A model generated the notes under the pieces. It searched no databases and was not told the DNA's origin. It saw nothing but the letters and a program-made list of their open reading frames with translations. Source: CAWJPY01 sp963844865 (GTDB taxonomy: Bacteria; Acidobacteriota; Thermoanaerobaculia; Thermoanaerobaculales; Sulfomarinibacteraceae). Taken from it: DNA of 64,000 nucleotides. The translations under genes were made by a program, and so were the position numbers. The stretch lies in assembly GCA_963844865.1 (NCBI GenBank), contig CAWJPY010000020.1, positions 62,001-126,000 on the forward strand, in the 5' to 3' direction. Shown piece after piece: positions 17,962-27,769 of the stretch (the stretch's first letter is position 1; every line of letters starts with the position of its first letter).

Positions 17962-19274
17962 TCAGGAGGAGGAACTCTCCGGTGCCGCCATGATCGTGCC
18001 CCGGACCTCGCCGAAGCCGATCCGCACGCCGTCCTTCTCCGCCGCCATCCTGTCATGACCACGGTGTCGCCGTCCTGGAGGAACTTCCGGGTGCCGCCCC
18101 CGGGGAGCGGATGGGCTTGGTGCCCGCGCCAGGTGAGCTCGAGCAGGTTCCGAGGTAACCGGCGGTCGGGCCGGAGATCGTGCCCGAGGCTAGGAGGTCG
18201 CCGGGGCGCAGGTTGCAGCCGTTGACGGTCATGGTGGGCGAGCTGCTGGAACACGCTCCAGTACATGTGCCGGAAGTTGGAGGTGGCGATCCGGCGCCGG
18301 GCCTCGTCCATGCGCTCGGCTCTGGAGCCACACCTCGAGGTGGATGTCGTAGGCGCCGTCGCCCCGGCCGGGCGCAGGTAGGGGAGGGGCTCGGGATCCT
18401 GCGCCGGCCCTGCGGTCCGGAAGGGCTCCAGGGCGTCCATGGTCACGACCCAGGGCGAGATGGAGGTGGCGAAGCTCTTGGCCAGGAAGGGCCCGAGCGG
18501 GGACGTACTCCCACTTCTGGATGTCCCGCGCGACCAGTCGTTGACCAGGACCATGCCGAAGATGTGCTCCTCGGCATGCGGCGATGGGCACGGGGTCTCC
18601 GAGCGGGGTTGCCGGGACCGACGAAGAAGCCCATCTCGAGCTCGAAGTCCAGGAGGCGGCTCGGCCCGAAGCACCGGGGCCTCGGCCTCGTCGGGGCGTG
18701 TCTGGCCCCAGGGGCCGGCGGACGCCGCGTGCCGCTGAGACCACGATGGAGCTGGACCGGCCGTGGTAGCCCACGGGGAGATGGCAGCCAGTTGGGCAGG
18801 AGCGCGTTGTCCGGCCCCCGGAACATGGTACCCACGTTGGTGGCGTGCTCGCGGGAGCGAGTAGAAGTCGGTGTAGTCGCCGATGCTCGCGGGCGGCAAC
18901 AGCTCGACCGATGCGGTGCGCCACAGGGCCGCGTCGCGCAGACCCTCGTCGTCGCGCAGCCGAGGTTCATCGGCGCGCAGCAGCCGGGTAAGGGTGGCGC
19001 GAGCCTCGCGCCAGGCGGGGCGCCCCAGCTCCATGAAGGCGTTGAGGGAGTCCTCGTGGAAGACCCGGCTTCCCGCCAGCGAAGGACCGTCGAAGAGCCG
19101 GCTCTCGGCCAGGACGGCCAGGTCGAGGACGCAGTCGCCGATGGCCACGCCGACCCTGGGGATGGACGCGACCCGTGGCCGGAAGACCCCGAACGGCAGG
19201 TTCTGGATGGGGAAGTGGCTGTCCGGGGGGACGTCCACGAAGGAGCGCGCGCTGGAGTCGTGTTGGGTCACCAT
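17962..19274 (-). CDS. fahA: Fumarylacetoacetase, several frameshifts
   Basis: From ATG 19274 (AGAGG site upstream) the frames join into fumarylacetoacetase, the last step of tyrosine degradation, giving fumarate and acetoacetate. Visible blocks include the N-terminal SH3-like part 'NLPFGVFRP', 'SIGDYTDFYS', 'HATNVGTMFRGPDNALLPNW', 'GYHGRSSSIVVSG', 'LDFELEMGFFVGPGN', 'HIFGMVLVNDWS' and the C-terminal 'RIGFGEVRGTI' ending at TGA 17962-17964. Length (about 435 aa joined) fits the family. The breaks are scattered single-base shifts. It is 25 bp downstream of a conserved unknown gene, probably in one operon. Confidence 0.85.
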
Positions 19275-19298
19275 AGATATGCCTCTTCCCGGGGTCGG

Positions 19299-20258
19299 TC
19301 AGCCGCCGACCAGCCCCATGTCGCGCAAGTGGTCGCGGGGTTCGCTGAACGAGCAGCTGCCGAACGAGGTGACGGCGCGCTGCCGGCCTTCTCGGATGGC
19401 GGCGACGTCCACCGTCAGGTCCCGCCAGCGCACCTCGCTGTCGGAGAACGCGAAGGCGGCAGGGTCGTCGTCTCCGATGACGGCGGTGAGCGCTTCGGCG
19501 TCGAGCCCGTGCCGGCGCGCGAGCAGTCCGGCAACGAACAGGTTGAGGAAGCCGTGCCCCGCGACCTCGAGCACCGGGTCGACATGGCGCAGCGGATGGT
19601 GGAGCCCCTGGGTGGCCTTGAGGGGGATGCCGGCGTCGCGGCAGGCCGCCAAGGCGGCGGCCACCGCCTCGGTGGTCGGAACCGCCGCGGCATCGGCGCC
19701 GCCGCAGCGGATCTTGAGGCCCACCGGCGTGCCCTCGCGCGCGCTGTCGGCGACGGCTTCGACGGCGGCGGGCACGCGTTCCTTCCAGTCGCCGAGCAGG
19801 GAGGCCTCGAAGTAGGCGGTGGGAGGGACCTCCCCGAGCTCACGGGTGAGACGCTGGGTGTCGCGGACGACCTCGCCGAGCGTCGCTGGGCCGCCGGTCG
19901 GCGGCAGGCGGGCTTCGAGCTGGTCGCATCGGGCGCGGCCGTGGGCCTTCTCGAGGAACCACCCGACGGACTCGAGGTCGGCGGCGGTGGCGGTGCAGAA
20001 CGCTTCCCCGGTCTCTCCGCCCCGGCCGAGGACCGCGAGCGGGACCACCGGTTCGCGGTCATCCAGATTCGCCAGGAGGGCTGCCAGCTCCTCGAGACGG
20101 CCGGCCGGGCACACGAAGCACGCCAGGAGCCAACCGCTCGGTCCTCGGCGATGCTCGAGGTAGCGCTCGAAGGCCTCCTCGAGGGGCAGCCGGGCAGGAG
20201 GAAAGAGCCCCGCGTAGTCGATGATTTCGGCCAGCAAGGCCTTGGCGCTCATGTGCAT
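19299..20258 (-). CDS. Conserved hypothetical protein of the fumarylacetoacetase operon
   Basis: The 319-aa product begins 'MHMSAKALLAEIIDYAGLFPPA' and reads as a soluble mixed alpha/beta protein with 'VGLKIRCGG' near residue 185 and 'KATQGLHHP' near 225, which suggest a (beta/alpha)8-type fold with polar residues at strand ends. I do not recognise a named family. ATG 20258 follows GGGGAGCG. It lies 25 bp upstream of fumarylacetoacetase on the same strand, so a role in aromatic amino acid catabolism is reasonable inference. The frame is intact. Confidence 0.65.
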   Translation of the reverse strand: MHMSAKALLAEIIDYAGLFPPARLPLEEAFERYLEHRRGPSGWLLACFVCPAGRLEELAALLANLDDREPVVPLAVLGRGGETGEAFCTATAADLESVGWFLEKAHGRARCDQLEARLPPTGGPATLGEVVRDTQRLTRELGEVPPTAYFEASLLGDWKERVPAAVEAVADSAREGTPVGLKIRCGGADAAAVPTTEAVAAALAACRDAGIPLKATQGLHHPLRHVDPVLEVAGHGFLNLFVAGLLARRHGLDAEALTAVIGDDDPAAFAFSDSEVRWRDLTVDVAAIREGRQRAVTSFGSCSFSEPRDHLRDMGLVGG

Positions 20259-20381
20259 CGGTCGCTCCCCGGACGAGCCCGCATCCCCCGCCGGAGGGCC
20301 CCGGACCGACCAGCCCGTCCCGTTGATTCCACACAGGGAAGTGAAAAACGGAAGGCGCAAATTCCCCCGCCGCGCGGACGT

Positions 20382-21074
20382 TCAGGGGGGTGGAAGGCGT
20401 GAGCGGAGCGGGCGGATGCCCGCGATGGTCGCCCACCTCAGGGGGTAGCGCATGGCTCCCCCTCCCACCTGCTGGGTGACCCGCAGCCCGTCCGACGTCA
20501 CCGCGTCAAGGACGACCCGTCGGCTCGTCCCGTCGGTCAGGTCCAGCATCACCGTCTCCCCCAGGTGGTCGCCCGCTTCGTCGAAGGGAATGACGTGGGG
20601 AGTCGGGCTCGGATCCGCGTGGTCGACAGAGGATTCCCGATGGGGGGACGGGCCGGGCGTCGGCGGAGGTGAGGGGAGCACCGTGGGGACCGCCGGCTCT
20701 GCAGAAGCGACGGATGGGGCCCGAGTGATCCCGGTCTCGTCGACGGTGACGCGGGCCGCGTCGGCCGCCTGCTGCCGGGACGGCGGGTTGTAGTCGTCGA
20801 GCTCGGCCACGGCGTTCGTCGCCAACGACCCGGCCAGCAGGAAGCTGCCGACCCCCGAGATCACCCAGCCCGAAACGGAGAGCAGAAAGCCGGCCCGTGC
20901 CTCGGGCCAGTACTTGACCAGGAACACCACCAGTGGAATCACCAGCCACGAGAGGAAGAGGACGGCGAGACCCCAGCCGACGCTGATCCGGAACGCCACC
21001 GTGACGACGACGAGGAAACCCGCCAACGCCGCCAGCCCTCCGACGGCGATCAGCATGTAACTGGCTGTCTCCAT
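20382..21074 (-). CDS. Hypothetical membrane protein with C-terminal domain
   Basis: The 230-aa product has three hydrophobic segments in the first 90 residues, a proline/serine-rich linker (about 130-160) and a small C-terminal beta domain ('DLTDGTSRRVVLDAVTSDGL'). The C-terminal part resembles a short PilZ- or RNA-chaperone-like beta domain, but I would not assign it. ATG 21074 follows GGGAGCG. It is divergent from the kinase at 21426. Confidence 0.55.
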   Translation of the reverse strand: METASYMLIAVGGLAALAGFLVVVTVAFRISVGWGLAVLFLSWLVIPLVVFLVKYWPEARAGFLLSVSGWVISGVGSFLLAGSLATNAVAELDDYNPPSRQQAADAARVTVDETGITRAPSVASAEPAVPTVLPSPPPTPGPSPHRESSVDHADPSPTPHVIPFDEAGDHLGETVMLDLTDGTSRRVVLDAVTSDGLRVTQQVGGGAMRYPLRWATIAGIRPLRSRLPPP

Positions 21075-21425
21075 GGGTCCGCTCCCTGTCTCGTGGGCGA
21101 CCACTTGTTGGCGTCGGCGGCGAGCGCCGCGGCCCTCGCTGTGCTCTCTTTGGACGACGCAATGGCCGCCACGCCCAGCGACCTCGCGCGTCCCCGCAGT
21201 GTCCCGCTCGTCTCAGTGTACCGAACTCGAATCGGTCTCGGGACGGGGGGTTGTGATCGTGGTCCGATGCCCGCGCCACAGGATGGGGGCGAGGGGACCG
21301 GTGCTCGCGGTGGCCCCGCTCCACGGGAGGCCGTGGCTCGCTGCCCGGACGGAGGTTCGAGAATCGGTCATAGTATGATGCGTACCCAGCATCGTGGCGC
21401 CGGGGAAGCGAAGAGGAGATCTTCT
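21075..21425. promoter_or_regulatory. Divergent intergenic region with candidate -10 for the hybrid kinase
   Basis: These 351 bp separate two divergent genes. A TATGAT hexamer at 21374-21379 is a plausible -10, with no good -35. It would place the start about 40 bp before the GTG at 21426, which has AGGAG at 21413-21417. Otherwise I see nothing structured. Confidence 0.35.
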
Positions 21426-23021
21426 GTGAGCTCGAGACGTTCCGGTGGTGATGACGTGGCCTGCCTCATCGCGAGCGGGGGCCTGGGGCAGTTGTCGGCG
21501 GCCGACGATCCGCGTCTGGTCGCCGGCGCCCTCAGCTCGTCCCTGCTGGCGATGTGCGTGGTCGACGGCGGACGACGATTGCAGTTCGTCAGTGGCGCCC
21601 TGCTGCGGATGTGGGGATACAGCGAGCCGGACCAGGTGCTCGGGCGCCGTTTCGAAGAGTTCGTCCGGGAGGGTGACCACGCGCCCATATGGGCTCTTCT
21701 CGAGCTCAACGGAGAGGCTCACGGTGACCTCCCCGCGCTCCGCGCGGACGGTTCGGTGTTCTCGGTGGAGTACATGGCGCGGCTGGTCCGCAGCTCCGAC
21801 GGCGAGGTTCTGTACGCCATCGCGACCTTCCTCGACGTGACCGAGGACCGGAGGGCCGAGGAGCAGCTCCGACTTGCCCAGCGCATGGAGGCTGTCGGTC
21901 AGCTCGCGGCGGGCGTGGCCCATGACTTCAACAACCTGTTGATGGCCATCTCCAGTCACGCTGATCTCTTGCGGATGAAGCTGGCGCCCGACGCCCCTTT
22001 GGGTCGTCACATTGCCGAGATCAAGGATGCCACCGTGCGAGCCGCGAAGCTGGTGGACAAGATGCTGGCCTACGGCAAGCGACAGATCATGCGGCCGGAG
22101 GAGCTCGACCTGAACACGGTCATCCGTGGGCTGGAGGAGCGGTGCAGACCGATTCTCGGCGACCGGGTCGAATTGGTCCTCGAGCTCGAGGACGATGTGG
22201 GTACGGTCCGGGCTGATCGTCGACAGCTCGAGCTGGTCGTGATGAACCTGGTGGAGAACGCGTGCGACGCCATGCCTTCCGGCGGGAGCATTCGCATCAG
22301 CACCGCCAAGGCCGGCGATGACAACCACGGAGCGGGCGCCGCGCGCGGGAACGCAGGAGCACGATGCGCCGTCGTCGAGGTGAGGGACGACGGAGAGGGC
22401 ATGGACGAGTACGACCTGGCACACGCGTTCGAGCCGTTCTTCACCACTCGTCCCCCGGGTACCGGGCACAGCGGGCTCGGTCTGGCGCAGGTGTGGGGAA
22501 CGGTGGAGCAGACCGGCGGCAGCGTCAACCTCGAGAGCTCGAGCGGGGAAGGCACCACCGTCCGCGTCGTGCTGCCCCTGGTCGCTCCTGCGGTGGAGGA
22601 GTCTGATCGGCGGTTGGCTGCGGCCGACGCGTTGCAGACCATCCTGGTCGTGGAAGATGACGAGCGGGTCCGGGCGGCTCTGCGGGAGTCCCTGGACGAG
22701 CTCGGGTACGAGGTGCTGGAGGCGGGGGACGGCGATGAGGCGGTCCGCGTGGCGGACGGCTGGACAGGGGCCATCGACGCCCTCGTCACCGACCTCATCA
22801 TGCCCGGCATGCCGGTGCAGGAGATGGTGGCCCACATGAGGCAGCGGCGACCCGACCTGCCCGTGCTGTGCATCACCGCCTATCGGGGACAGCAGGGCAG
22901 TCAGGCGGTGGTTGGCGGTTCGCGCTCGGCGGTGCTCCTGAAGCCGTTCTCCCTCAGCGACCTGTCGCGCAGCCTCCGCGGGCTGATCGCCGACGCCGGG
23001 GCGGCGAGCCCCGAGAGATGA
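21426..23021 (+). CDS. Soluble PAS hybrid histidine kinase with C-terminal receiver
   Basis: The 531-aa protein has a PAS domain (about 35-140), a HisKA region with phosphoaccepting His166 in 'GVAHDFNNLL', a HATPase domain with 'NLVENACDAM' (N-box) and 'GLGLAQVWGTVEQTGG' (G2), then a receiver with 'VVEDDERVRAAL' and 'ALVTDLIMPGMP' carrying the aspartate. It has no membrane segment, so it senses in the cytoplasm. GTG 21426 is preferred for its AGGAG site; ATG 21375 is the alternative. The 'AHDFNNLL' type is common in gliding and soil bacteria. No obvious partner regulator follows directly. Confidence 0.85.
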   Translation: MSSRRSGGDDVACLIASGGLGQLSAADDPRLVAGALSSSLLAMCVVDGGRRLQFVSGALLRMWGYSEPDQVLGRRFEEFVREGDHAPIWALLELNGEAHGDLPALRADGSVFSVEYMARLVRSSDGEVLYAIATFLDVTEDRRAEEQLRLAQRMEAVGQLAAGVAHDFNNLLMAISSHADLLRMKLAPDAPLGRHIAEIKDATVRAAKLVDKMLAYGKRQIMRPEELDLNTVIRGLEERCRPILGDRVELVLELEDDVGTVRADRRQLELVVMNLVENACDAMPSGGSIRISTAKAGDDNHGAGAARGNAGARCAVVEVRDDGEGMDEYDLAHAFEPFFTTRPPGTGHSGLGLAQVWGTVEQTGGSVNLESSSGEGTTVRVVLPLVAPAVEESDRRLAAADALQTILVVEDDERVRAALRESLDELGYEVLEAGDGDEAVRVADGWTGAIDALVTDLIMPGMPVQEMVAHMRQRRPDLPVLCITAYRGQQGSQAVVGGSRSAVLLKPFSLSDLSRSLRGLIADAGAASPER

Positions 23022-23183
23022 CCGGGACGGTCCGACGGCGCGTCCAGGGCGACCGCTGGCGGTCGTTGGTCGATCAATATCCTCTCGCCGTGGTACCAAG
23101 GGGACGATGGCAGCTACCGCACGGCGCCGAAGGAACGCGGCGTGATCGACCGGTGGCATGCTGGGGAGGGACGTGAGACGACA

Positions 23184-25097
23184 ATGGGAGCCATGACTGA
23201 GGGCGGTTTGCAGGCACCTGCTCGCGGGGATCCGGGCGGCGGGGAGGAGGCGCCGGCGGCGGCCTCCCAGCCGATGACCACCACCACGGATCCAGGCTCC
23301 GGCGCCCCCGGTTCCGAGGAGAGCTCGGAGACCATCGCTCGCGCCCGCGCCTTCATCCTCCTCCGTTTCACGCTGATCATCGCCACGGCGAGCATGCTCC
23401 TGGCCGAGGTGGGGCCGAGCGGCTTCTTGTGGGTCCCTTTGGCGCTGTTTTCCGCCGCACTGCTCTCCAACGTCGTCGCCGTGTTCTTGCCGCCCACCTT
23501 CACCGAGCTGCCTCTCTTCACCACGGCCGTGGTCATCGGTGACACCGTCTGGATCACCATCGCCCTGTTGGCCACCGGGAAGTTCACCGCGGATTTCTTC
23601 TATCTGTACTTCTTCGTGCTATTCCTGGCGGCCATGGGGGAGAACCTGCGCCTCATCGTGCTCGGTGCGGTGGTCGTGTGCTCCGCCTACGTGGTCACCG
23701 TCCTGGCCACCGGCTCCGCGTTTCGGGTGCTGGAGACGCAGTTCCTGATCCGGCTGCCCTTCCTGTTCGCAGTGGCGATCTTCTACGGCTACCTGGTGGA
23801 CCGACTTCGTCGCGAAAAGCAGCGGGCGCACGGCGAACGCCTCGTCATCGAGGGCCTGCGCTCCAGCCGCAACTCCCTCGAGGAGGCGAACAGGGCGCTG
23901 CAGTCCGAGATCCGGGAACGGGAGGCAGCCCAGGAGGAGCTGAGGAGGGCCAACGAGCGGCTGCAGGAGCTTTCCGACGTCAAGTCCCGATTCTTCACGA
24001 CCGTGTCCCACGAGGTGAAGACGCCGCTGACCGCCATCAAGAATGCTCTGAGCCTGATCCGGTCACAGCGCGATCCAGGAGCCGAGCGCCAGCTCCTGGA
24101 CATGCTCCAGCGCAACGCCGACCGCCTGAACCTCATCATCTCCGACATGCTCGACATGTCCCGCGTCGAGTCGGGGGTGCTTCGGATCCGGGCCGAGTCG
24201 GTGCGCCTTTCTGACCTGGTGCCGCCCATCCTGCAGTCTTTGAGGGACAAGGCGGACGACGCGGACGTCGAGCTCGCGCTCGACGTCCCCGCCTCCCTGC
24301 CCGCTGTGTGGGCCGACCGCCGCCGTGTGCAGCAGGTGGTGACCGACCTGCTCGCCAACGCCATTCGGGCGACGGCTCGCGACGGCAAGGTGACGATCAG
24401 CGCCCGCCATGTGGGCGGCCGGATCGAGGTCAGCGTGGAGGACACGGGAATCGGCCTCACCCTGGAGGAGCAGCGGCGGGTCTTCGAGCCCTTCTATCAG
24501 GTGGGCAACAGCCTGGTCGGGCGATCCCCGGGGGCCGGGCTGGGGCTGACCATCTCCAGGGATCTGTGCCGGGGCCACGGCTGCGAGCTGAAGGTGGAGT
24601 CCGCTCCCGGAGTCGGGAGCCGCTTCCACTTCGTGCTCCCCGTGGACTCGCCCCAGGCGACCGAGATCGTGGAGTTCGAGGACGCCATGCGTTCGACCTA
24701 TCGCAGATATCCGTACTTCTCGTTGCTGGTGGTGACCCAGCCCCTGGCCGGCGGCGAGGAGGCGGAGAGGGAGCGCTGGGGGCCCGTGCTGGGCCAGCTC
24801 CGTGACCGGCTCAAGAACGTGTTGCCCCGGGCCCACGACCGCTTCGTGCTGCAACCGGCCCATGGACGGCTGGTCGTCGTGCTCCTGGCAACGCCCCGCG
24901 ACGGCGGTCAGGTGGTGCGCAAGCGGGTGGAGGAGGCTCTCACCGCCGACCCGGCGGTTGCGGACGGACAGCCGCTGCCCCCGCCGCGGGTGGCGGGTCC
25001 GTCCTGCTACCCTGACGACGGCCTGTTCGGTGCCCGGCTGATCGAGGTCGCGCTGGCGGCCGCCGAGGGCAGACTACCGGTGGAGGAGGTTTCATGA
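23184..25097 (+). CDS. Membrane sensor histidine kinase with extra C-terminal domain
   Basis: The 637-aa product has about six hydrophobic segments between residues 55 and 215, a coiled coil (about 230-275), the H-box 'VSHEVKTPLTAIKN', N-box 'DLLANAIRA', 'VEDTGIGL' and 'GAGLGLTI'. After the ATPase domain there is a 140-residue tail ('YPYFSLLVVTQPL...') shared with no kinase I know. No periplasmic sensor domain is seen; the membrane bundle itself may sense. ATG 23184 has GGGAGG upstream. The stop overlaps the receiver gene (ATGA), so kinase and regulator are co-translated partners. Confidence 0.85.
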   Translation: MGAMTEGGLQAPARGDPGGGEEAPAAASQPMTTTTDPGSGAPGSEESSETIARARAFILLRFTLIIATASMLLAEVGPSGFLWVPLALFSAALLSNVVAVFLPPTFTELPLFTTAVVIGDTVWITIALLATGKFTADFFYLYFFVLFLAAMGENLRLIVLGAVVVCSAYVVTVLATGSAFRVLETQFLIRLPFLFAVAIFYGYLVDRLRREKQRAHGERLVIEGLRSSRNSLEEANRALQSEIREREAAQEELRRANERLQELSDVKSRFFTTVSHEVKTPLTAIKNALSLIRSQRDPGAERQLLDMLQRNADRLNLIISDMLDMSRVESGVLRIRAESVRLSDLVPPILQSLRDKADDADVELALDVPASLPAVWADRRRVQQVVTDLLANAIRATARDGKVTISARHVGGRIEVSVEDTGIGLTLEEQRRVFEPFYQVGNSLVGRSPGAGLGLTISRDLCRGHGCELKVESAPGVGSRFHFVLPVDSPQATEIVEFEDAMRSTYRRYPYFSLLVVTQPLAGGEEAERERWGPVLGQLRDRLKNVLPRAHDRFVLQPAHGRLVVVLLATPRDGGQVVRKRVEEALTADPAVADGQPLPPPRVAGPSCYPDDGLFGARLIEVALAAAEGRLPVEEVS

Positions 25098-25495
25098 GCA
25101 AGGGCAGAATCCTGGTCGTCGACGACGAGCCAGACATCCTTCAGACCGTTCAGCGGATCCTGGAGCTGGAAGGCTACGAAGTGGTCACCGCCGTCAACGG
25201 TCTCGAGGGCCTGGGCGCGGCGCGAATGCACAAGCCTGACCTGGTGCTCCTGGATGTGATGCTGCCGGGGGAGAACGGCTATCGGGTGGCCCGTGCCATC
25301 CGGGAGGACGAGGAGCGCGGCGTCTACGAGCGCCCCATCCCCATCGTGCTGGTCACGGCCCGCGACCTCAGCGCCGACCCCGAACGAGAGAAGATGTTCA
25401 TGGACTTCAGCAAGGCCGACCACGTCCTGTACAAGCCCTTCGAGTTCGACCATCTGCTCCGCCTCGTCGATCGCCTCATCGTCTCTGCCGGCTGA
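25094..25495 (+). CDS. Single-domain response regulator
   Basis: A stand-alone receiver of 133 aa: 'ILVVDDEP' (acidic pair at 10-11), phosphoacceptor Asp54 in 'LVLLDVMLPGENGY', 'VTARD' and 'LYKPFEF' (Lys). There is no output domain, so it acts by protein contact or in a phosphorelay. ATG 25094 overlaps the kinase stop. A hairpin follows 18 bp after the stop. Confidence 0.92.
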   Translation: MSKGRILVVDDEPDILQTVQRILELEGYEVVTAVNGLEGLGAARMHKPDLVLLDVMLPGENGYRVARAIREDEERGVYERPIPIVLVTARDLSADPEREKMFMDFSKADHVLYKPFEFDHLLRLVDRLIVSAG

Positions 25496-25513
25496 GCATT
25501 CGCCACAACAAAG

Positions 25514-25536
25514 GCGGATGCGCGTCGCGCATCCGC
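25514..25536. terminator. GC-rich hairpin after the kinase/receiver operon
   Basis: GCGGATGCGCG and CGCGCATCCGC flank a single T, forming a strong stem with effectively a 3-nt loop. There is no T-tract on either side, so it may act as a weak or bidirectional terminator between convergent genes. Confidence 0.5.
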
Positions 25537-25611
25537 ATGATGAGGGGAACGGGGGGTCGATCTTCGGTGCGGCCGGGGGCCCGTCTCGAGATGGGCTCCC
25601 TCGGCCGGCGC

Positions 25612-26016
25612 TCAGAGGCTGTGGACCGTGCCGCCGCGGGCGTCGAGCCAGGCGTCGGCGCCGTCGGTGACGGCGACGGCGTGGTCGCCTTCGATCACCA
25701 CGGCGCCGCGCTCGACCTGATCCAGGATCCGTCGCACCTCGGCGATCTCGTACACCTGCTGCAGGCTGCTCTGACTCCCTTCCACGACCCGGACGACCGC
25801 CTGCTCCGCCGGCGAGGGGGTCGGCGGTGTGCGGCCGGCGGCCTTGGCTGCGAGCTGCTCCCAGCCCGGTCCGACCAGGTTGATCGACAGCGACATGGTG
25901 CCCGCCGCCTGGGTGCCCGCCCACGCCGCCGGAGCCAGGATCACGACGAGGAGGACGATCGCCGTGCACCGGTGGGCGCTGGTGCGGATCGGATCGGTGG
26001 TCGCGGTTGCCTTCAT
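25612..26016 (-). CDS. Small exported protein of unknown function
   Basis: The 134-aa product has a signal peptide (about 18-36, 'TAIVLLVVILAPAAWAGT') and a mature part starting 'AAGTMSLSINLVGPG'. This resembles the start of the pilus subunit at 36541-37149 ('NGTMAVDINLPN'), though the match is short. The rest is helical ('QSSLQQVYEIAEVRRILDQV'). ATG 26016 has AGGAGCG upstream. A near-consensus sigma-54 promoter lies directly upstream. It is divergent from the sigma-54 activator gene, which may control it. Confidence 0.6.
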   Translation of the reverse strand: MKATATTDPIRTSAHRCTAIVLLVVILAPAAWAGTQAAGTMSLSINLVGPGWEQLAAKAAGRTPPTPSPAEQAVVRVVEGSQSSLQQVYEIAEVRRILDQVERGAVVIEGDHAVAVTDGADAWLDARGGTVHSL

Positions 26017-26029
26017 CGCTCCTGTCTTG

Positions 26030-26045
26030 AGCAAGGGTGGTGCCA
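26030..26045 (-). promoter_or_regulatory. Sigma-54 promoter (-24/-12) for the small exported protein
   Basis: Read on the minus strand, TGGCACCACCCTTGCT matches the consensus TGGCAC-N5-TTGC(A/T) completely. The predicted start of transcription (about 26019) is only a few bases before ATG 26016, so the leader would be very short, which is odd. Palindromic sites lie 76-193 bp upstream, a usual distance for an enhancer-binding protein. Confidence 0.6.
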
Positions 26046-26120
26046 TCCCTCGGGATTCCAATTAAGTGTTGTGAATAATGCACTTGAAATTTCACTCTCG
26101 AAACGCTCTTGATCCTGTTA

Positions 26121-26256
26121 TGTCCGAATTCCGGACATGCCCGGACGGCGTATGGCTCCCCGATCACCGAAACAGCGTGTCGTAGCTCGTCTTTGGCGAC
26201 ACCGCACTCCTTTCGTGATCCTGTCCGGATTCCGGACACCTCGGGCCTGTCCGGAT
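26121..26256. promoter_or_regulatory. Two palindromic operators plus a half site upstream of the sigma-54 activator gene
   Basis: TGTCCGAATTCCGGACA (26121-26137) and TGTCCGGATTCCGGACA (26222-26238) differ at one base and are palindromic around the centre. Their centres are 101 bp apart. A half site TGTCCGGAT lies at 26248-26256 and another ATTCCGG near 26264. They sit between the activator gene (26290) and the sigma-54 promoter (26030-26045), as expected for binding sites of the activator itself. Binding by it is inference. Confidence 0.6.
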
Positions 26257-26289
26257 GGGTGGCGGGATTCCGGTACAATTCGCTGGAGA

Positions 26290-27672
<1,383 letters not shown>

Positions 27673-27769
27673 GGCCCCTTCCGATCCTCCTCGCCTGAGC
27701 CGAGCCGGCGCGGTCGCGTATACTGGGCGCGACGGGGTCGAATTCGTCTTCTTTCGAGGCAAAGTCGTG

